Shown here: one piece after another, positions 7,385 to 15,324 of the stretch
Numbering within the stretch: position 1 is the first letter of the stretch
How the letters are laid out: every line of letters starts with the position of its first letter
Source of the DNA: Brevundimonas sp.
GTDB taxonomy: Bacteria; Pseudomonadota; Alphaproteobacteria; Caulobacterales; Caulobacteraceae
Direction: 5' to 3'
Length of the DNA stretch: 19,142 nucleotides
Assembly: GCA_024711185.1 (NCBI GenBank)
Contig: JANJTI010000129.1
Coordinates: 1 to 19,142 of the forward strand
Position numbers and translations under genes: made by a program
The notes under the pieces: generated by a model
Seen by the model: the letters and a program-made list of their open reading frames with translations, nothing else
Database searches by the model: none
What the model was told of the DNA's origin: nothing

Positions 7385-8553
7385 GCCGGCCCCTGAAGAT
7401 CATGCTGGTCGCGGCCGAGGCTTCGGGCGACGATCTCGGCGCCGGGCTGGCGCGGGCGCTCAAGGCGCGGCTCGGCGATGAGGTGGTCTTCGTCGGCGTC
7501 GGCGGGGCGAGGATGGCCGCGGAGGGCGTCCGGAGCCCGTTCGACATCGCCGAACTGTCGGTGCTCGGCTGGCTGGAGGGGCTGAAGGCCTATGGCACGG
7601 TGAAGCGCCGTGTCGCGGACACCGTCGCCCTGGCCATTGCCGAGAAGCCGGACGCGGTGGTGCTGATCGACAGCTGGGGCTTCACCATCCGGGTCGCCCG
7701 GGCGATCCGCGCGGCCCTGCCCGATCTTCCGCTGATCAAGTACGTCGGGCCGCAGGTGTGGGCCTCGCGCCCGGGACGGGCGAAGACCCTGGCGCAGTCC
7801 GTCGACCATCTGCTGGCGCTCTACGCCTTCGATGCGCCGTGGTTCGAACGCGAGGGTCTGGCCACGACCGTGGTCGGCTCGCAGGCGCTGCACATCGACC
7901 TCGAAGGCGCGGACCCGGCCCGCTTCCGCGCCGCGCGCGGCATTGCGCCGGACGCCGACCTGCTGCTGGTCCTGCCGGGAAGTCGCCGGTCCGAGATCCG
8001 GCTGATGACGCCGGTGTACGAGGCCGCGATCGCGCGGCTGAAGGGGGCCGATCCCGCGCTGGAGGTGGCGGTCGTCGCGGCCGGGCCTGTCGCCGACGAC
8101 GTGGCCAGTCGCGTCGCCTCCTGGCCTTTCCGCGTTCACCTGGTCCAGGAGGCCGAGAAGTACGACGCCATGCTGGCGGCGACGGTCGCATTGGCGACGA
8201 GCGGCACCGTATCCTCGGAACTGGCCGTGGCGGGCGTGCCGATGGTGATCGGCTACCGTTTCCAGCCGCTCAGCTATGCGATCATGCGGCCCTTCTTCAC
8301 GGGCAAGTACGCGACCCGGTTCAACCATGCCGCCGACGAGGAGATCGCCCGGGAGCTGATCCAGGACGACGCCACGCCGGAGAAGTTCGCCGCCGAGGTG
8401 GGCCGACTGCTGGCCGACCCGGAGGCGCGGCGGGCGCAGGCGGTGCGACAGACGGAGGCGCTGGACCTGATGGGGCGCCATGGGCGCCATCCGTCGGAGG
8501 TCGCCGCCGACACGGTTCTGAGGGTGATCGCCGCCGGCCGGAGCGGTCCCTAG
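7381..8553 (+). CDS. lpxB: Lipid-A-disaccharide synthase LpxB
   Basis: LpxB is a peripheral-membrane GT-B glycosyltransferase (family GT19). It joins lipid X and UDP-2,3-diacylglucosamine into the beta-1,6 disaccharide core of lipid A. The 390-residue product shows the N-terminal signature AAEASGDDLGAGLA (11-24), then LPGSRRSEI at about 198-206. The nucleotide-binding region SGTVSSELA begins at about 274, followed by GVPMVIGYR. Length is normal. The GTG start at 7381 overlaps the lpxI stop as GTGA. This is the last gene of the + strand envelope operon. Its TAG stop sits on a CTAG shared with the stop of the convergent gene, leaving no space for a separate terminator. Confidence 0.97.
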   Translation: MSRPLKIMLVAAEASGDDLGAGLARALKARLGDEVVFVGVGGARMAAEGVRSPFDIAELSVLGWLEGLKAYGTVKRRVADTVALAIAEKPDAVVLIDSWGFTIRVARAIRAALPDLPLIKYVGPQVWASRPGRAKTLAQSVDHLLALYAFDAPWFEREGLATTVVGSQALHIDLEGADPARFRAARGIAPDADLLLVLPGSRRSEIRLMTPVYEAAIARLKGADPALEVAVVAAGPVADDVASRVASWPFRVHLVQEAEKYDAMLAATVALATSGTVSSELAVAGVPMVIGYRFQPLSYAIMRPFFTGKYATRFNHAADEEIARELIQDDATPEKFAAEVGRLLADPEARRAQAVRQTEALDLMGRHGRHPSEVAADTVLRVIAAGRSGP

Positions 8554-9683
8554 CGGGGGGCCGCGGCGGGATCGAGCAGGGCGCGCCACCCGCCGCCCGA
8601 CAGGCTGCGACGGGCCAGGATCATCGCCGCCACCACGCAGGCGCTGAAAAGTGCGCCCTCAAGCGCTGCGGTCACCGAATGGCTGACAGGTCCCAGCCCC
8701 GCCTCGCCGAACACGGCCCCGATCTGGTCGAGACGTAGCCGCGACTGCGGGAAACGGGCGGCGAGCTGGTCCAGACTGCCGCCCATGAGCCGCCCGCCCA
8801 GCAGGGGGATGGCCGCCCCGGCCAGGCCGCCCGCGAGGGCGGTCGCGGCGATGCTGCGACGCAGGGGCAGCGAGCGGGGTCTGCGGCTGGCCAGCCACGC
8901 CCCGAGCCCCACCGCAGCGCCCAGCAGCGCCCCCTCGGTCGCCCCGGTGATGTCGCCCGGCGTCTGGCCGAACAGCAGGTTGAAGGCGTCGGTCCCGAGC
9001 AGCTTGACGACCGCGCCGACGATCAGCCCGCCCAGCGCTCCGCCGAGGATGCTCCCCGGACCGGGACGGCCCGAGGCGAACCCGGAGGAGGCGACGCCGG
9101 CCGCCACGCCCACGCCGCCGATCAGGCCGACGAGGACCGTCAGGCAGATCAGCACGAGCAGAATCGAGGCCGCGCCCATTCCGTCCTGCAGCGGCTGGGA
9201 GGCGCCCACGAGACCGTAGAACAGGCCGCCGAGCACACCCGCGCCGCCGCCGCCGGCCATGCCGGCGACGGAGAGGAAGGCGATCTGCGGCAGCGATCCG
9301 GCGGGCGGGGCCGCGGCGGCGGGCGGGACCTGGGGCCGACCCGGCGTCTCAGCCGGCGCCGCGTCCAGCCGCTCCACCGTGGCGATGAAGCGGTAGCCGT
9401 GCTTGGGCACGGTCTCGATGAAGCGCGGCCGGCCGGCGTCGTCGCCCAGTTGGCGTCGCAGGGTGCGGATGCACTGGGTCAGGGCCTCGTCCGTCACCGG
9501 CACGCCGCGCCAGACCTCCTCGAGGAAGCGGTCCTTGGACACCAGACGGCCCTGCTCGCTGACCAGCAGGGCGAGGGCGTCGAGGTAGCGGGCGTTGAGC
9601 TCCACCCGCGTGTCGTCCAGCCGCAGCTGGCGGTCGTGGGGGTCGAGAAGGAAGCCTTCGAAGCGGTAGCGGCCGGGCGCCAT
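8550..9683 (-). CDS. Winged-helix DNA-binding protein with glycine-rich multi-pass membrane C-terminus
   Basis: The 377-residue product has an OmpR/PhoB-type winged helix at about 7-104. Typical features are the LLVSEQGRLVSKDRFLEEVW segment, the recognition-helix region VTDEALTQCIRTLRRQLGD, and the wing RFIETVPKHGYRFIA. A proline/alanine-rich linker (about 107-133) follows. Then come about five or six hydrophobic, glycine-rich segments (about 137-160, 171-200, 210-230, 245-265, 277-297 and 336-357). This suggests a CadC/ToxR-like membrane-bound regulator, but with a multi-pass membrane domain in place of a periplasmic sensor. I do not recognise the C-terminal family. ATG 9683 is preceded by a GAGG at a long 13-base spacing. 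The gene is convergent with lpxB and divergent from the gene at 9771. Ligand and target genes are unknown. Confidence 0.85.
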   Translation of the reverse strand: MAPGRYRFEGFLLDPHDRQLRLDDTRVELNARYLDALALLVSEQGRLVSKDRFLEEVWRGVPVTDEALTQCIRTLRRQLGDDAGRPRFIETVPKHGYRFIATVERLDAAPAETPGRPQVPPAAAAPPAGSLPQIAFLSVAGMAGGGGAGVLGGLFYGLVGASQPLQDGMGAASILLVLICLTVLVGLIGGVGVAAGVASSGFASGRPGPGSILGGALGGLIVGAVVKLLGTDAFNLLFGQTPGDITGATEGALLGAAVGLGAWLASRRPRSLPLRRSIAATALAGGLAGAAIPLLGGRLMGGSLDQLAARFPQSRLRLDQIGAVFGEAGLGPVSHSVTAALEGALFSACVVAAMILARRSLSGGGWRALLDPAAAPR

Positions 9684-9715
9684 GTTTCAGCACAACCTCA
9701 CGACTTGCTCATGCC

Positions 9716-9745
9716 GCTCACCCGGCGCGCAGGGCAGGGGTGAGC
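9716..9745. promoter_or_regulatory. Inverted repeat in the divergent intergenic region, candidate operator
   Basis: An exact 8-base inverted repeat, GCTCACCC (9716-9723) and GGGTGAGC (9738-9745), is separated by 14 bases, giving a centre-to-centre distance of about two helical turns. A further GCTCA at 9707-9711 is in direct repeat with the left arm at 9-base spacing. The dyad lies in the 87-base gap between the winged-helix gene and its divergent neighbour. It could bind that regulator, or simply form a hairpin in the 5' leader of the gene at 9771. Confidence 0.4.
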
Positions 9746-9770
9746 CTCCCCCAGGTGCGGAGGCAAGGCA

Positions 9771-10217
9771 ATGGCCGGAGAGACGGAAATCGGCGAACTG
9801 CGCCGCGGTCGGCGATGGATGATCGCCAGCGCGGTCGGTGTGGCCGGGCTGATGGGGCTGTCGATCGTGGTCGACGAGGCGGTGGAGGAGCGGGACGATC
9901 TGGTGCTGACCGGCGGCGCGGTCGAAACGGGGCCGTCGGGTGAGCGGATGTGGCGCGGCGAGCTGGCCAATGTCGCTCCCGGGCCCTGCCGCGACCTGGC
10001 CGTGGATATCCGGTTCCTCGATCGCGGCGGGCGACTGGCGGGCGAACTCGCGACCCGCGCCAGCCGGCTGGCGGCCGGAGGTCGGATCGCCCTCGAGGCG
10101 GCCTTGCCGGAAGGAGCGACGGCGCTGCAGATCTACGCCCTGCGCTGGCGAACCCCCGACGCCTGCATCGAACTGGGGCCGTTCCGGCCGCGGCCGCTGG
10201 CGCGGCTCCACCCCTGA
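9771..10217 (+). CDS. Small single-pass membrane protein with FxLYD-like extracytoplasmic domain, unknown function
   Basis: The 148-residue product has a basic cytoplasmic start (RRGRRW, 11-16), one transmembrane segment (about 17-33) and a C-terminal domain of about 100 residues. The pattern is a predicted strand (WRGELANV), a strand with a conserved-looking turn (DIRFLDRGGRLAGE), a loop leading to AAGGRIALEAALPEGA, and a last strand (ALQIYALRW). This resembles FxLYD/DUF3426-type beta-sandwich domains, but only by eye. An excellent GGAGG at 9759-9763, seven bases before ATG 9771, supports the start. It is transcribed divergently from the winged-helix membrane protein and convergently with gltA. 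No specific function can be assigned; a partner role with the divergent regulator is only a guess from position. Confidence 0.75.
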   Translation: MAGETEIGELRRGRRWMIASAVGVAGLMGLSIVVDEAVEERDDLVLTGGAVETGPSGERMWRGELANVAPGPCRDLAVDIRFLDRGGRLAGELATRASRLAAGGRIALEAALPEGATALQIYALRWRTPDACIELGPFRPRPLARLHP

Positions 10218-10228
10218 ACCGGTCCGAT

Positions 10229-10262
10229 AACAGAAAGGCGCCAAGGCTTGCGCCCGGCGCCT
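10229..10262 (-). terminator. Rho-independent terminator of gltA
   Basis: On the - strand, just after the gltA stop, a 7-bp stem pairs AGGCGCC with GGCGCCT (10236-10242 with 10256-10262). Inside it is a second short stem, GGC-GCAA-GCC, closed by a GNRA tetraloop. The descending strand runs straight into TTTCTGTT. This is a convincing intrinsic terminator for gltA. Read on the + strand it lacks a clear T-run but may still slow transcripts of the gene at 9771. Confidence 0.75.
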
Positions 10263-10284
10263 CCGGCCTGTCGGCGCGGCAGGA

Positions 10285-11586
10285 TCAGCCGCGGTTCTGG
10301 ATCGGCACGTAGTCGCGCTCGGTCGGACCGGTGTATAGCTGACGCGGACGGCCGATCTTCTGCGACGGGTCCTCCATCATCTCCTGCCACTGGGCGATCC
10401 AGCCGACGGTACGCGCCAGGGCGAACAGCACCGTGAACATGGTGGTCGGGAAGCCCATCGCCGACAGGGTGATGCCCGAATAGAAGTCGACGTTCGGGAA
10501 CAGCTTGCGCTCGATGAAATACTCGTCGTTCAGCGCCACGCGCTCCAGCTCGCGGGCGACCTGCAGCAGCGGGTCGTTGGGGTCGCCGACCGCCTCCAGC
10601 ACCTCGTGGGCGCTCTGCTGCATCACCTTGGCGCGCGGATCGTAGTTCTTGTACACGCGGTGGCCGAAGCCCATCAGCTTGTACTTGCGCGCCTTCACCC
10701 CCTCGATGAATTCGGGGATGCGCTCCGGCGTGCCGATCTCCTTGAGCATGTTGAGCGCCTCCTCGTTGGCGCCGCCGTGCGACGGGCCCCACAGGCAGGC
10801 GATGCCGGCGGCGATGCAGGCGAACGGATTGGCGCCCGAGGAGCCGGCCAGGCGGACGGTCGAGGTCGAGGCGTTCTGCTCGTGGTCGGCGTGGAGGATG
10901 AAGATGCGGTCCATGGCGCGGGCGAGCACCGGATTGACCACATAGTCCTCGGCCGGCACGGCGAAGCACATGCGCAGGAAGTTCTCGGCGTAGTTCAGGT
11001 CGTTGCGCGGCGACACGAACGGCTGGCCGATGTGGTACTTGTAGGCCCGGGCGGCGATGGTCGGCATCTTGGCGATCAGGCGGATTGCCGAGATGTTGCG
11101 CTGCACCGGATCGTTGATGTCGAGGCTGTCGTGGTAGAAGGCCGACAGGGCGCCGACAGTGCCGACCATGATGGCCATCGGGTGGGCGTCGCGCCGGAAG
11201 CCCTCGAAGAACCGGTCGAACTGCGAGTGCAGCATCGTATGCATGGTGATGCTGTTCTCGAACTTCTCGTACTCGGCCGCGGTGGGCAGCTCGCCGTGGA
11301 GGAGCAGGTGGCAGACCTCGACGAAGTTCGACTTCGAGGCCAGCTGGTCGATCGGGTAGCCGCGATGCAGCAGCACGCCCTTGTCGCCGTCGATGAAGGT
11401 CAGGGCGGATTCGCAGCTGGCGGTCGAGGTGAAGCCAGGGTCGTAGGTGAAGGCCCCGGTCGCCCCGTACAGCTTGCGGATGTCGATGACGTCCGGACCG
11501 GTGGAGCCCGACAGCACCGGCAGTTCGACGGCCTTGTCGCCGTGGGTGAGCGTCGCCGTCCCGGCGGCCTTGGCTTGTTCGGTCAT
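10285..11586 (-). CDS. gltA: Citrate synthase (type II, GltA)
   Basis: Citrate synthase condenses oxaloacetate and acetyl-CoA to citrate at the entry of the TCA cycle. The 433-residue product matches the larger Gram-negative enzymes and is collinear with E. coli GltA. The catalytic residues are His270 ([10 protein letters not shown]), His309 (GFGHRVYKN) and Asp367 (NVDFYSGI). The signature [20 protein letters not shown] starts at 232. ATG 11586 is preceded by AAGGGG at good spacing. The gene lies 69 bases downstream of gltX on the same strand, so the two may share a transcript. It ends in an intrinsic terminator. Confidence 0.98.
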   Translation of the reverse strand: MTEQAKAAGTATLTHGDKAVELPVLSGSTGPDVIDIRKLYGATGAFTYDPGFTSTASCESALTFIDGDKGVLLHRGYPIDQLASKSNFVEVCHLLLHGELPTAAEYEKFENSITMHTMLHSQFDRFFEGFRRDAHPMAIMVGTVGALSAFYHDSLDINDPVQRNISAIRLIAKMPTIAARAYKYHIGQPFVSPRNDLNYAENFLRMCFAVPAEDYVVNPVLARAMDRIFILHADHEQNASTSTVRLAGSSGANPFACIAAGIACLWGPSHGGANEEALNMLKEIGTPERIPEFIEGVKARKYKLMGFGHRVYKNYDPRAKVMQQSAHEVLEAVGDPNDPLLQVARELERVALNDEYFIERKLFPNVDFYSGITLSAMGFPTTMFTVLFALARTVGWIAQWQEMMEDPSQKIGRPRQLYTGPTERDYVPIQNRG

Positions 11587-11655
11587 CTGGGCCCCTTCAT
11601 GATCCTGCGGCGGCCATATTCGCGGGGAGGCGCGGCCGCGTTTCGTTTGTGAACG

Positions 11656-13077
11656 TCACTTAGTCTGTTGCAGCGCGTCATCCAAGCGCCCGAGGGCTTC
11701 TTCCCGCCCCAAAGCCGCCAACGTCTTCGCGATGTCGGGAGATGAGGCGCCGCCGGTGAGGGCGGCCCGCATGGCCGGACCGATCTTGCCGAAGCCCACC
11801 GCCTCCTCCTCGGCGAACGCCTTCAGCTCGGCCTCGAGGGCGAAGACGTCCCAGCTGGCGAACAGACGCAGCCGGTCGCGCAGCCGCCCGATCCGTTCGC
11901 CAGACTCGCCCGAGAGCAGGGCGCGGCCCTTGTCGTCGACGGGGAGGGGGCGGGTCCTGAGGACGAAGGCGGTCTGGTCGGCGAGCTCCAGCGTGGTCTT
12001 CGCGCGGTCCTTGACGAAGGGCATGGCGCGCAGAAGGCGGGCTTCGTCGTGCTCGCCGAGGGTGTGGCCGCGCGCGAGGTGGACGTCGAGGGTCAGCTTG
12101 GCCAGCCGGTCGTCCTCGGCCATCCGGATCCAGTGGGCGTTGACGTGGGCCAGCTTGTCGAAGTCCAGCCGGGCGGGAGCCTTGCCGACGCCGGGCAGGT
12201 CGAACCAGGTCTGGGCCTGTTCGTCGGAGAACAGCTCGTCGTCGCCGTGACTCCAGCCGAGGCGCGCAAGGTAGTTGCGCATGGCTTCGGGCAGGTAGCC
12301 CATCTCGGCGTACTCGTGCACCGCCTGGGCCCCGTGACGCTTGCTGAGCTTGGCGCCGTCCGGGCCGTGGATCAGCGGGATGTGGGCGAAGGTGGGCCGC
12401 CGCCAGCCGAGCGCGTCGTAGATCAATGATTGACGAGCGGCGTTGTTGAGGTGGTCGTCGCCGCGGATGACGTGGGTCACGCCCATGTCGTGGTCGTCGA
12501 CGACCACGGCGAGGTTGTAGGTCGGGGCGCCGTCCGAGCGCAGGATGACCAGGTCGTCCAGCACCGAGGATTCCCAGCGCACGGCTCCCTGCACGGCGTC
12601 CTCCACGACCACGGCGGCATTGAGCGGGCGGCGGAAGCGGACGGTGTGCGGCTTCTCCAGATCATCCACCGTCGGGGTGCGGTCGCGCCAGGGGGACTCG
12701 AAGGCGCGGCCCTCGGCCCTGGCGGCGTCGCGCAGGGCGCCGGTCTCCTCGGCAGACAGGAAGTCGCGATAGGCGTGACCGTTCTCCAGCAGCCGGTCGA
12801 CCACCTCGCGGTGGCGGTCGGCGCGCGAGGCCTGGAATACCGGCTCCTCGTCGGCGAACAGCTCCAGCCAGGCGAGGCCGTCGAAGATCGCCTTCACCGC
12901 GGCGTCGGTGGAGCGCTCGCGGTCGGTGTCCTCGACCCGCACGAGGAACTTTCCGTTGCGTCCGCGCGCGTACAGGTAGTTGAATAACGCCGTTCTGGCT
13001 CCGCCGATGTGGAGGTAGCCGGTCGGCGAGGGGGCGAAGCGGGTGACCACTTCGGGCTTCGGGTCGGGTGAGGTCAT
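11656..13077 (-). CDS. gltX: Glutamate--tRNA ligase
   Basis: This class I aminoacyl-tRNA synthetase charges tRNA-Glu. In bacteria with GatCAB it often charges tRNA-Gln as well. The 473-residue product shows RFAPSPTGYLHIGGARTALF (13-32), containing the HIGH-type signature HIGG, and the second signature KLSKR at 243-247. An alpha-helical anticodon-binding region follows. The zinc-binding cysteines found in some GltX proteins are absent around residues 100-125. ATG 13077 is chosen because it places the catalytic motif at the usual distance from the N-terminus; an upstream extension to 13125 has no family character. There is no clear Shine-Dalgarno. The start codon overlaps that of comEC on the opposite strand. 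Alphaproteobacteria often carry two gltX copies; which one this is cannot be told here. Confidence 0.95.
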   Translation of the reverse strand: MTSPDPKPEVVTRFAPSPTGYLHIGGARTALFNYLYARGRNGKFLVRVEDTDRERSTDAAVKAIFDGLAWLELFADEEPVFQASRADRHREVVDRLLENGHAYRDFLSAEETGALRDAARAEGRAFESPWRDRTPTVDDLEKPHTVRFRRPLNAAVVVEDAVQGAVRWESSVLDDLVILRSDGAPTYNLAVVVDDHDMGVTHVIRGDDHLNNAARQSLIYDALGWRRPTFAHIPLIHGPDGAKLSKRHGAQAVHEYAEMGYLPEAMRNYLARLGWSHGDDELFSDEQAQTWFDLPGVGKAPARLDFDKLAHVNAHWIRMAEDDRLAKLTLDVHLARGHTLGEHDEARLLRAMPFVKDRAKTTLELADQTAFVLRTRPLPVDDKGRALLSGESGERIGRLRDRLRLFASWDVFALEAELKAFAEEEAVGFGKIGPAMRAALTGGASSPDIAKTLAALGREEALGRLDDALQQTK

Positions 13078-15253
13078 GGCGGGTCGGTCCGGTCGGGCCG
13101 CCCTTATAACGCCGGACGCGGCCAAGCCTACCCCGGTCGCGCGGGCCCGGCGCTTCCTGAAGGATCAGATCGACGCCCAGGCCCTGCGCTGGAGGCTGTG
13201 GGCGCCGGTGGCATTCGGGGGCGGCTGCGCGGTCTATTTCGGACTTCGTGTGGAGCCGCCGCTGTGGCCGCCGGGGCTGGCGGCGCTCGTCGTCTCGGCC
13301 GCATGGCTGGCGGCGCGACGGGCGGGCCTGACGCGCCGTTGGACCCTGCCGTTGATGTTGCTGGCCTGCTTCGCCCTCGGGCTGGCCTGCGCCAGGCTGC
13401 GGACCGGGGCGACGGCGGCGCCGATCGCGCCGGCGATGTCGCGGCCGACCGTGATCGAGGGCTGGGTGGTCGACGTCGACAGCCCCGGCGCCGCCGGCCC
13501 GCGCGTGGTGATCGTGCCGGTGCGGGTGCGCGGCCTGGCCCCGGAGGCGACGCCGGTCCGGCTGCGCGCGACGGTGCGCGGCGAGGCGCCCGGACCGGGA
13601 GAGGCCGTCCGGCTGTTCGCCGTGCTCAATCCGCCGCCGGCGCCCGCCAGTCCGGGCGCCTACGATTTCGGGCGCAACGCCTTCTTCCAGCGCATGGGCG
13701 GGGTGGCGTTCGCCGTCGGAGAGACGCGACCAGCCTGGCTGCCGGAGCCGCCGGCGGGCCTGCGACGGACCATGGCGATCAACGGGCTGCGCTACGACCT
13801 GGCCCGGCGCATCGTCGCAAGGCTGGGGCCTCGCACGGGCGGCGTGGCGGCGGCCATGACCACGGGCCACGAGGCCTGGCTGGACCCGGCGGAGGTGGAC
13901 CGGATGCGCGATTCCGGCCTCGCCCACATCCTGTCGATCTCGGGGTTGCACATGGCGGTGGTCGGCGGCTTCGCCTTCTTCCTTTTCCGCCTGTTGGTCG
14001 CCGCCTGGCCCTGGCTGGCGCTGCGGGTGTCGGGGAAGAAGGTGGCGGCGTGGGCCGGGCTGCTGGCGGTCGGGACCTACCTCGTCGTCTCCGGCGCGCC
14101 GCCGCCGGCCGAGCGGGCCGCGATCACCGCCGCGATCGCCTTCGTGGCCGTGCTTCTGGACCGGCAGGCGATCAGCATGCACGCCCTGGCGGTCGCGGCG
14201 CTGGTGGTGCTGGCCCTGCAGCCGGAAGCCATCGTCACGCCGGGGTTCCAGATGTCGTTCGCCGCCACCGCGGCCCTGGTGGCGCTGGTCGAGGCGTGGC
14301 CGCGACGGCCGAAGGAGATCTCCGCCCCGTGGCCGATCTTGCTCGTGCAGCGATCCGGCGCCTGGCTGGGCGCGGCCGTGCTCGCCAGCCTCGTCGCCGG
14401 CGCCGCCACCGGTCCGTTCGCCATGCAGCACTTCAACCGCACGGCCATGTACGGCCTGCTGGCCAATCTGACCGTGGCGCCGATCTCGGACTTCGTCGTC
14501 ATGCCGATGCTGGCCCTGGGGGCGCTGCTGGAGCCGCTGGGACTGGGCGCGCCCTTCCTTTGGGCGGCGGGGCAGGGGATCGGCGCGACGCTGGACGTCG
14601 GCGGCTGGGTCGCCGGTCTTCCGGGAGCGGTGCGGACCGTCGCCAGCGCACCGGACGTCGCCCTGCCGGTTGCCTTCCTCGGCGTGCTGTTCTGCTGCCT
14701 CTGGCGCGGGCCGCTGCGCTGGCTGGGCTTCCCCTTCGCCTGCGCGGTCCTGCTGTGGCCGCGCCCGCCCGCTCCGGCGATCTGGATCGGGGATGGCGCG
14801 ACGCAGGCGGCCTTCGTGCACGAGCGGACGGCGGTCGTCGTTCGTCCGGGGGTGCGCCGGTTCGCCGTGGACGTCTGGTCGCGGCGGCGCGGCGTGCAGG
14901 CGGTGGAGCGGCCGGGCGAGGCGTGGTCGTGCTCGCGCTTCGCCTGCGCGCCCGCCACCCCGGAGTCAGGGCCGGTGGCCCTGTGGTGGGGTCGCCGGCC
15001 GCCGGGACCCGCGCAACTGGAAGCGCTCTGCCGCTCGGCGCCGGTGGTTGTGGTTCGCCCCGAGCTCGGCGTCCTGCCGTCCGCGTGCGAGGGCCGGCTG
15101 GTGCTCGACGGCGTCGACTGGGCGCGTGGCGGGGCCGTCGAGCTGTGGCGCGACGGCCAGCCGGAGGCGAACCGCTGGCGGGCGAAATGGGTCTCGGAGG
15201 CGCGGGGCGACCGTCCCTGGTCCCGGTTCGCGGCCGCGCCGCCGCCGGAATGA
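13076..15253 (+). CDS. comEC: ComEC/Rec2-family DNA-uptake channel protein
   Basis: ComEC forms the inner-membrane channel for single-stranded DNA in natural transformation. The 725-residue product has two or three N-terminal transmembrane segments, then a DUF4131-like soluble domain (about 120-225). The polytopic competence domain carries the signature HILSISGLHMAVVGGF at about 283-298. Further multi-pass helices extend to about residue 565. The C-terminal 150 residues (from about IWIGDG) align in position with the ComEC metallo-beta-lactamase-like domain but lack the HxHxDH zinc motif. ATG 13076 is used; GTG 13043 has a better Shine-Dalgarno (GAGGGGG at 13028-13034) but would lie inside gltX. 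The gene is convergent with lexA. Family assignment is secure; competence in this organism is not shown. Confidence 0.92.
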   Translation: MAGRSGRAALITPDAAKPTPVARARRFLKDQIDAQALRWRLWAPVAFGGGCAVYFGLRVEPPLWPPGLAALVVSAAWLAARRAGLTRRWTLPLMLLACFALGLACARLRTGATAAPIAPAMSRPTVIEGWVVDVDSPGAAGPRVVIVPVRVRGLAPEATPVRLRATVRGEAPGPGEAVRLFAVLNPPPAPASPGAYDFGRNAFFQRMGGVAFAVGETRPAWLPEPPAGLRRTMAINGLRYDLARRIVARLGPRTGGVAAAMTTGHEAWLDPAEVDRMRDSGLAHILSISGLHMAVVGGFAFFLFRLLVAAWPWLALRVSGKKVAAWAGLLAVGTYLVVSGAPPPAERAAITAAIAFVAVLLDRQAISMHALAVAALVVLALQPEAIVTPGFQMSFAATAALVALVEAWPRRPKEISAPWPILLVQRSGAWLGAAVLASLVAGAATGPFAMQHFNRTAMYGLLANLTVAPISDFVVMPMLALGALLEPLGLGAPFLWAAGQGIGATLDVGGWVAGLPGAVRTVASAPDVALPVAFLGVLFCCLWRGPLRWLGFPFACAVLLWPRPPAPAIWIGDGATQAAFVHERTAVVVRPGVRRFAVDVWSRRRGVQAVERPGEAWSCSRFACAPATPESGPVALWWGRRPPGPAQLEALCRSAPVVVVRPELGVLPSACEGRLVLDGVDWARGGAVELWRDGQPEANRWRAKWVSEARGDRPWSRFAAAPPPE
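13103..13108 (-). promoter_or_regulatory. Possible -10 element for gltX
   Basis: TATAAG on the - strand lies 26 bases upstream of the gltX ATG, inside the comEC coding region. In such GC-rich surroundings an AT-only core stands out, and it would give a 5' leader of roughly 15-20 bases. No -35 box at proper spacing is convincing; a CTTGGC lies only 12 bases upstream. Confidence 0.3.
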
Positions 15254-15298
15254 CAAGGGTCGCGCTACCGGCCGGTCATCTCCGCCGCAGCGCAGCGA

Positions 15299-15324
15299 GA
15301 GCCGGGACCGGTTGCCCCCGGCTC
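15299..15324. terminator. GC-rich hairpin between convergent comEC and lexA
   Basis: GAGCCGGG (15299-15306) pairs perfectly with CCCGGCTC (15317-15324) across a 10-base loop, forming an 8-bp stem in the 69-base gap between the two convergent stops. It overlaps the lexA stop codon. Neither strand has a following T-run, so it is at best a weak or factor-assisted bidirectional terminator, or a 3'-end stability element. Confidence 0.4.

Noticed and set aside
6670..8589. A 639-codon open frame antisense to lpxI and lpxB
   Set aside because: Same GC-driven effect; Arg/Pro/Gly-rich translation without motifs, opposite two clear lipid A genes.
11631..11640. Ten-base palindrome CGCGGCCGCG between gltX and gltA
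   Set aside because: GC-only palindromes of this length are expected by chance at this composition, it has no loop for a hairpin, and no T-run follows.
15267..15276. Palindrome ACCGGCCGGT just after the comEC stop
   Set aside because: Perfect but GC-rich and loop-free; nothing ties it to a function, and the 8-bp hairpin nearby is the better structure.
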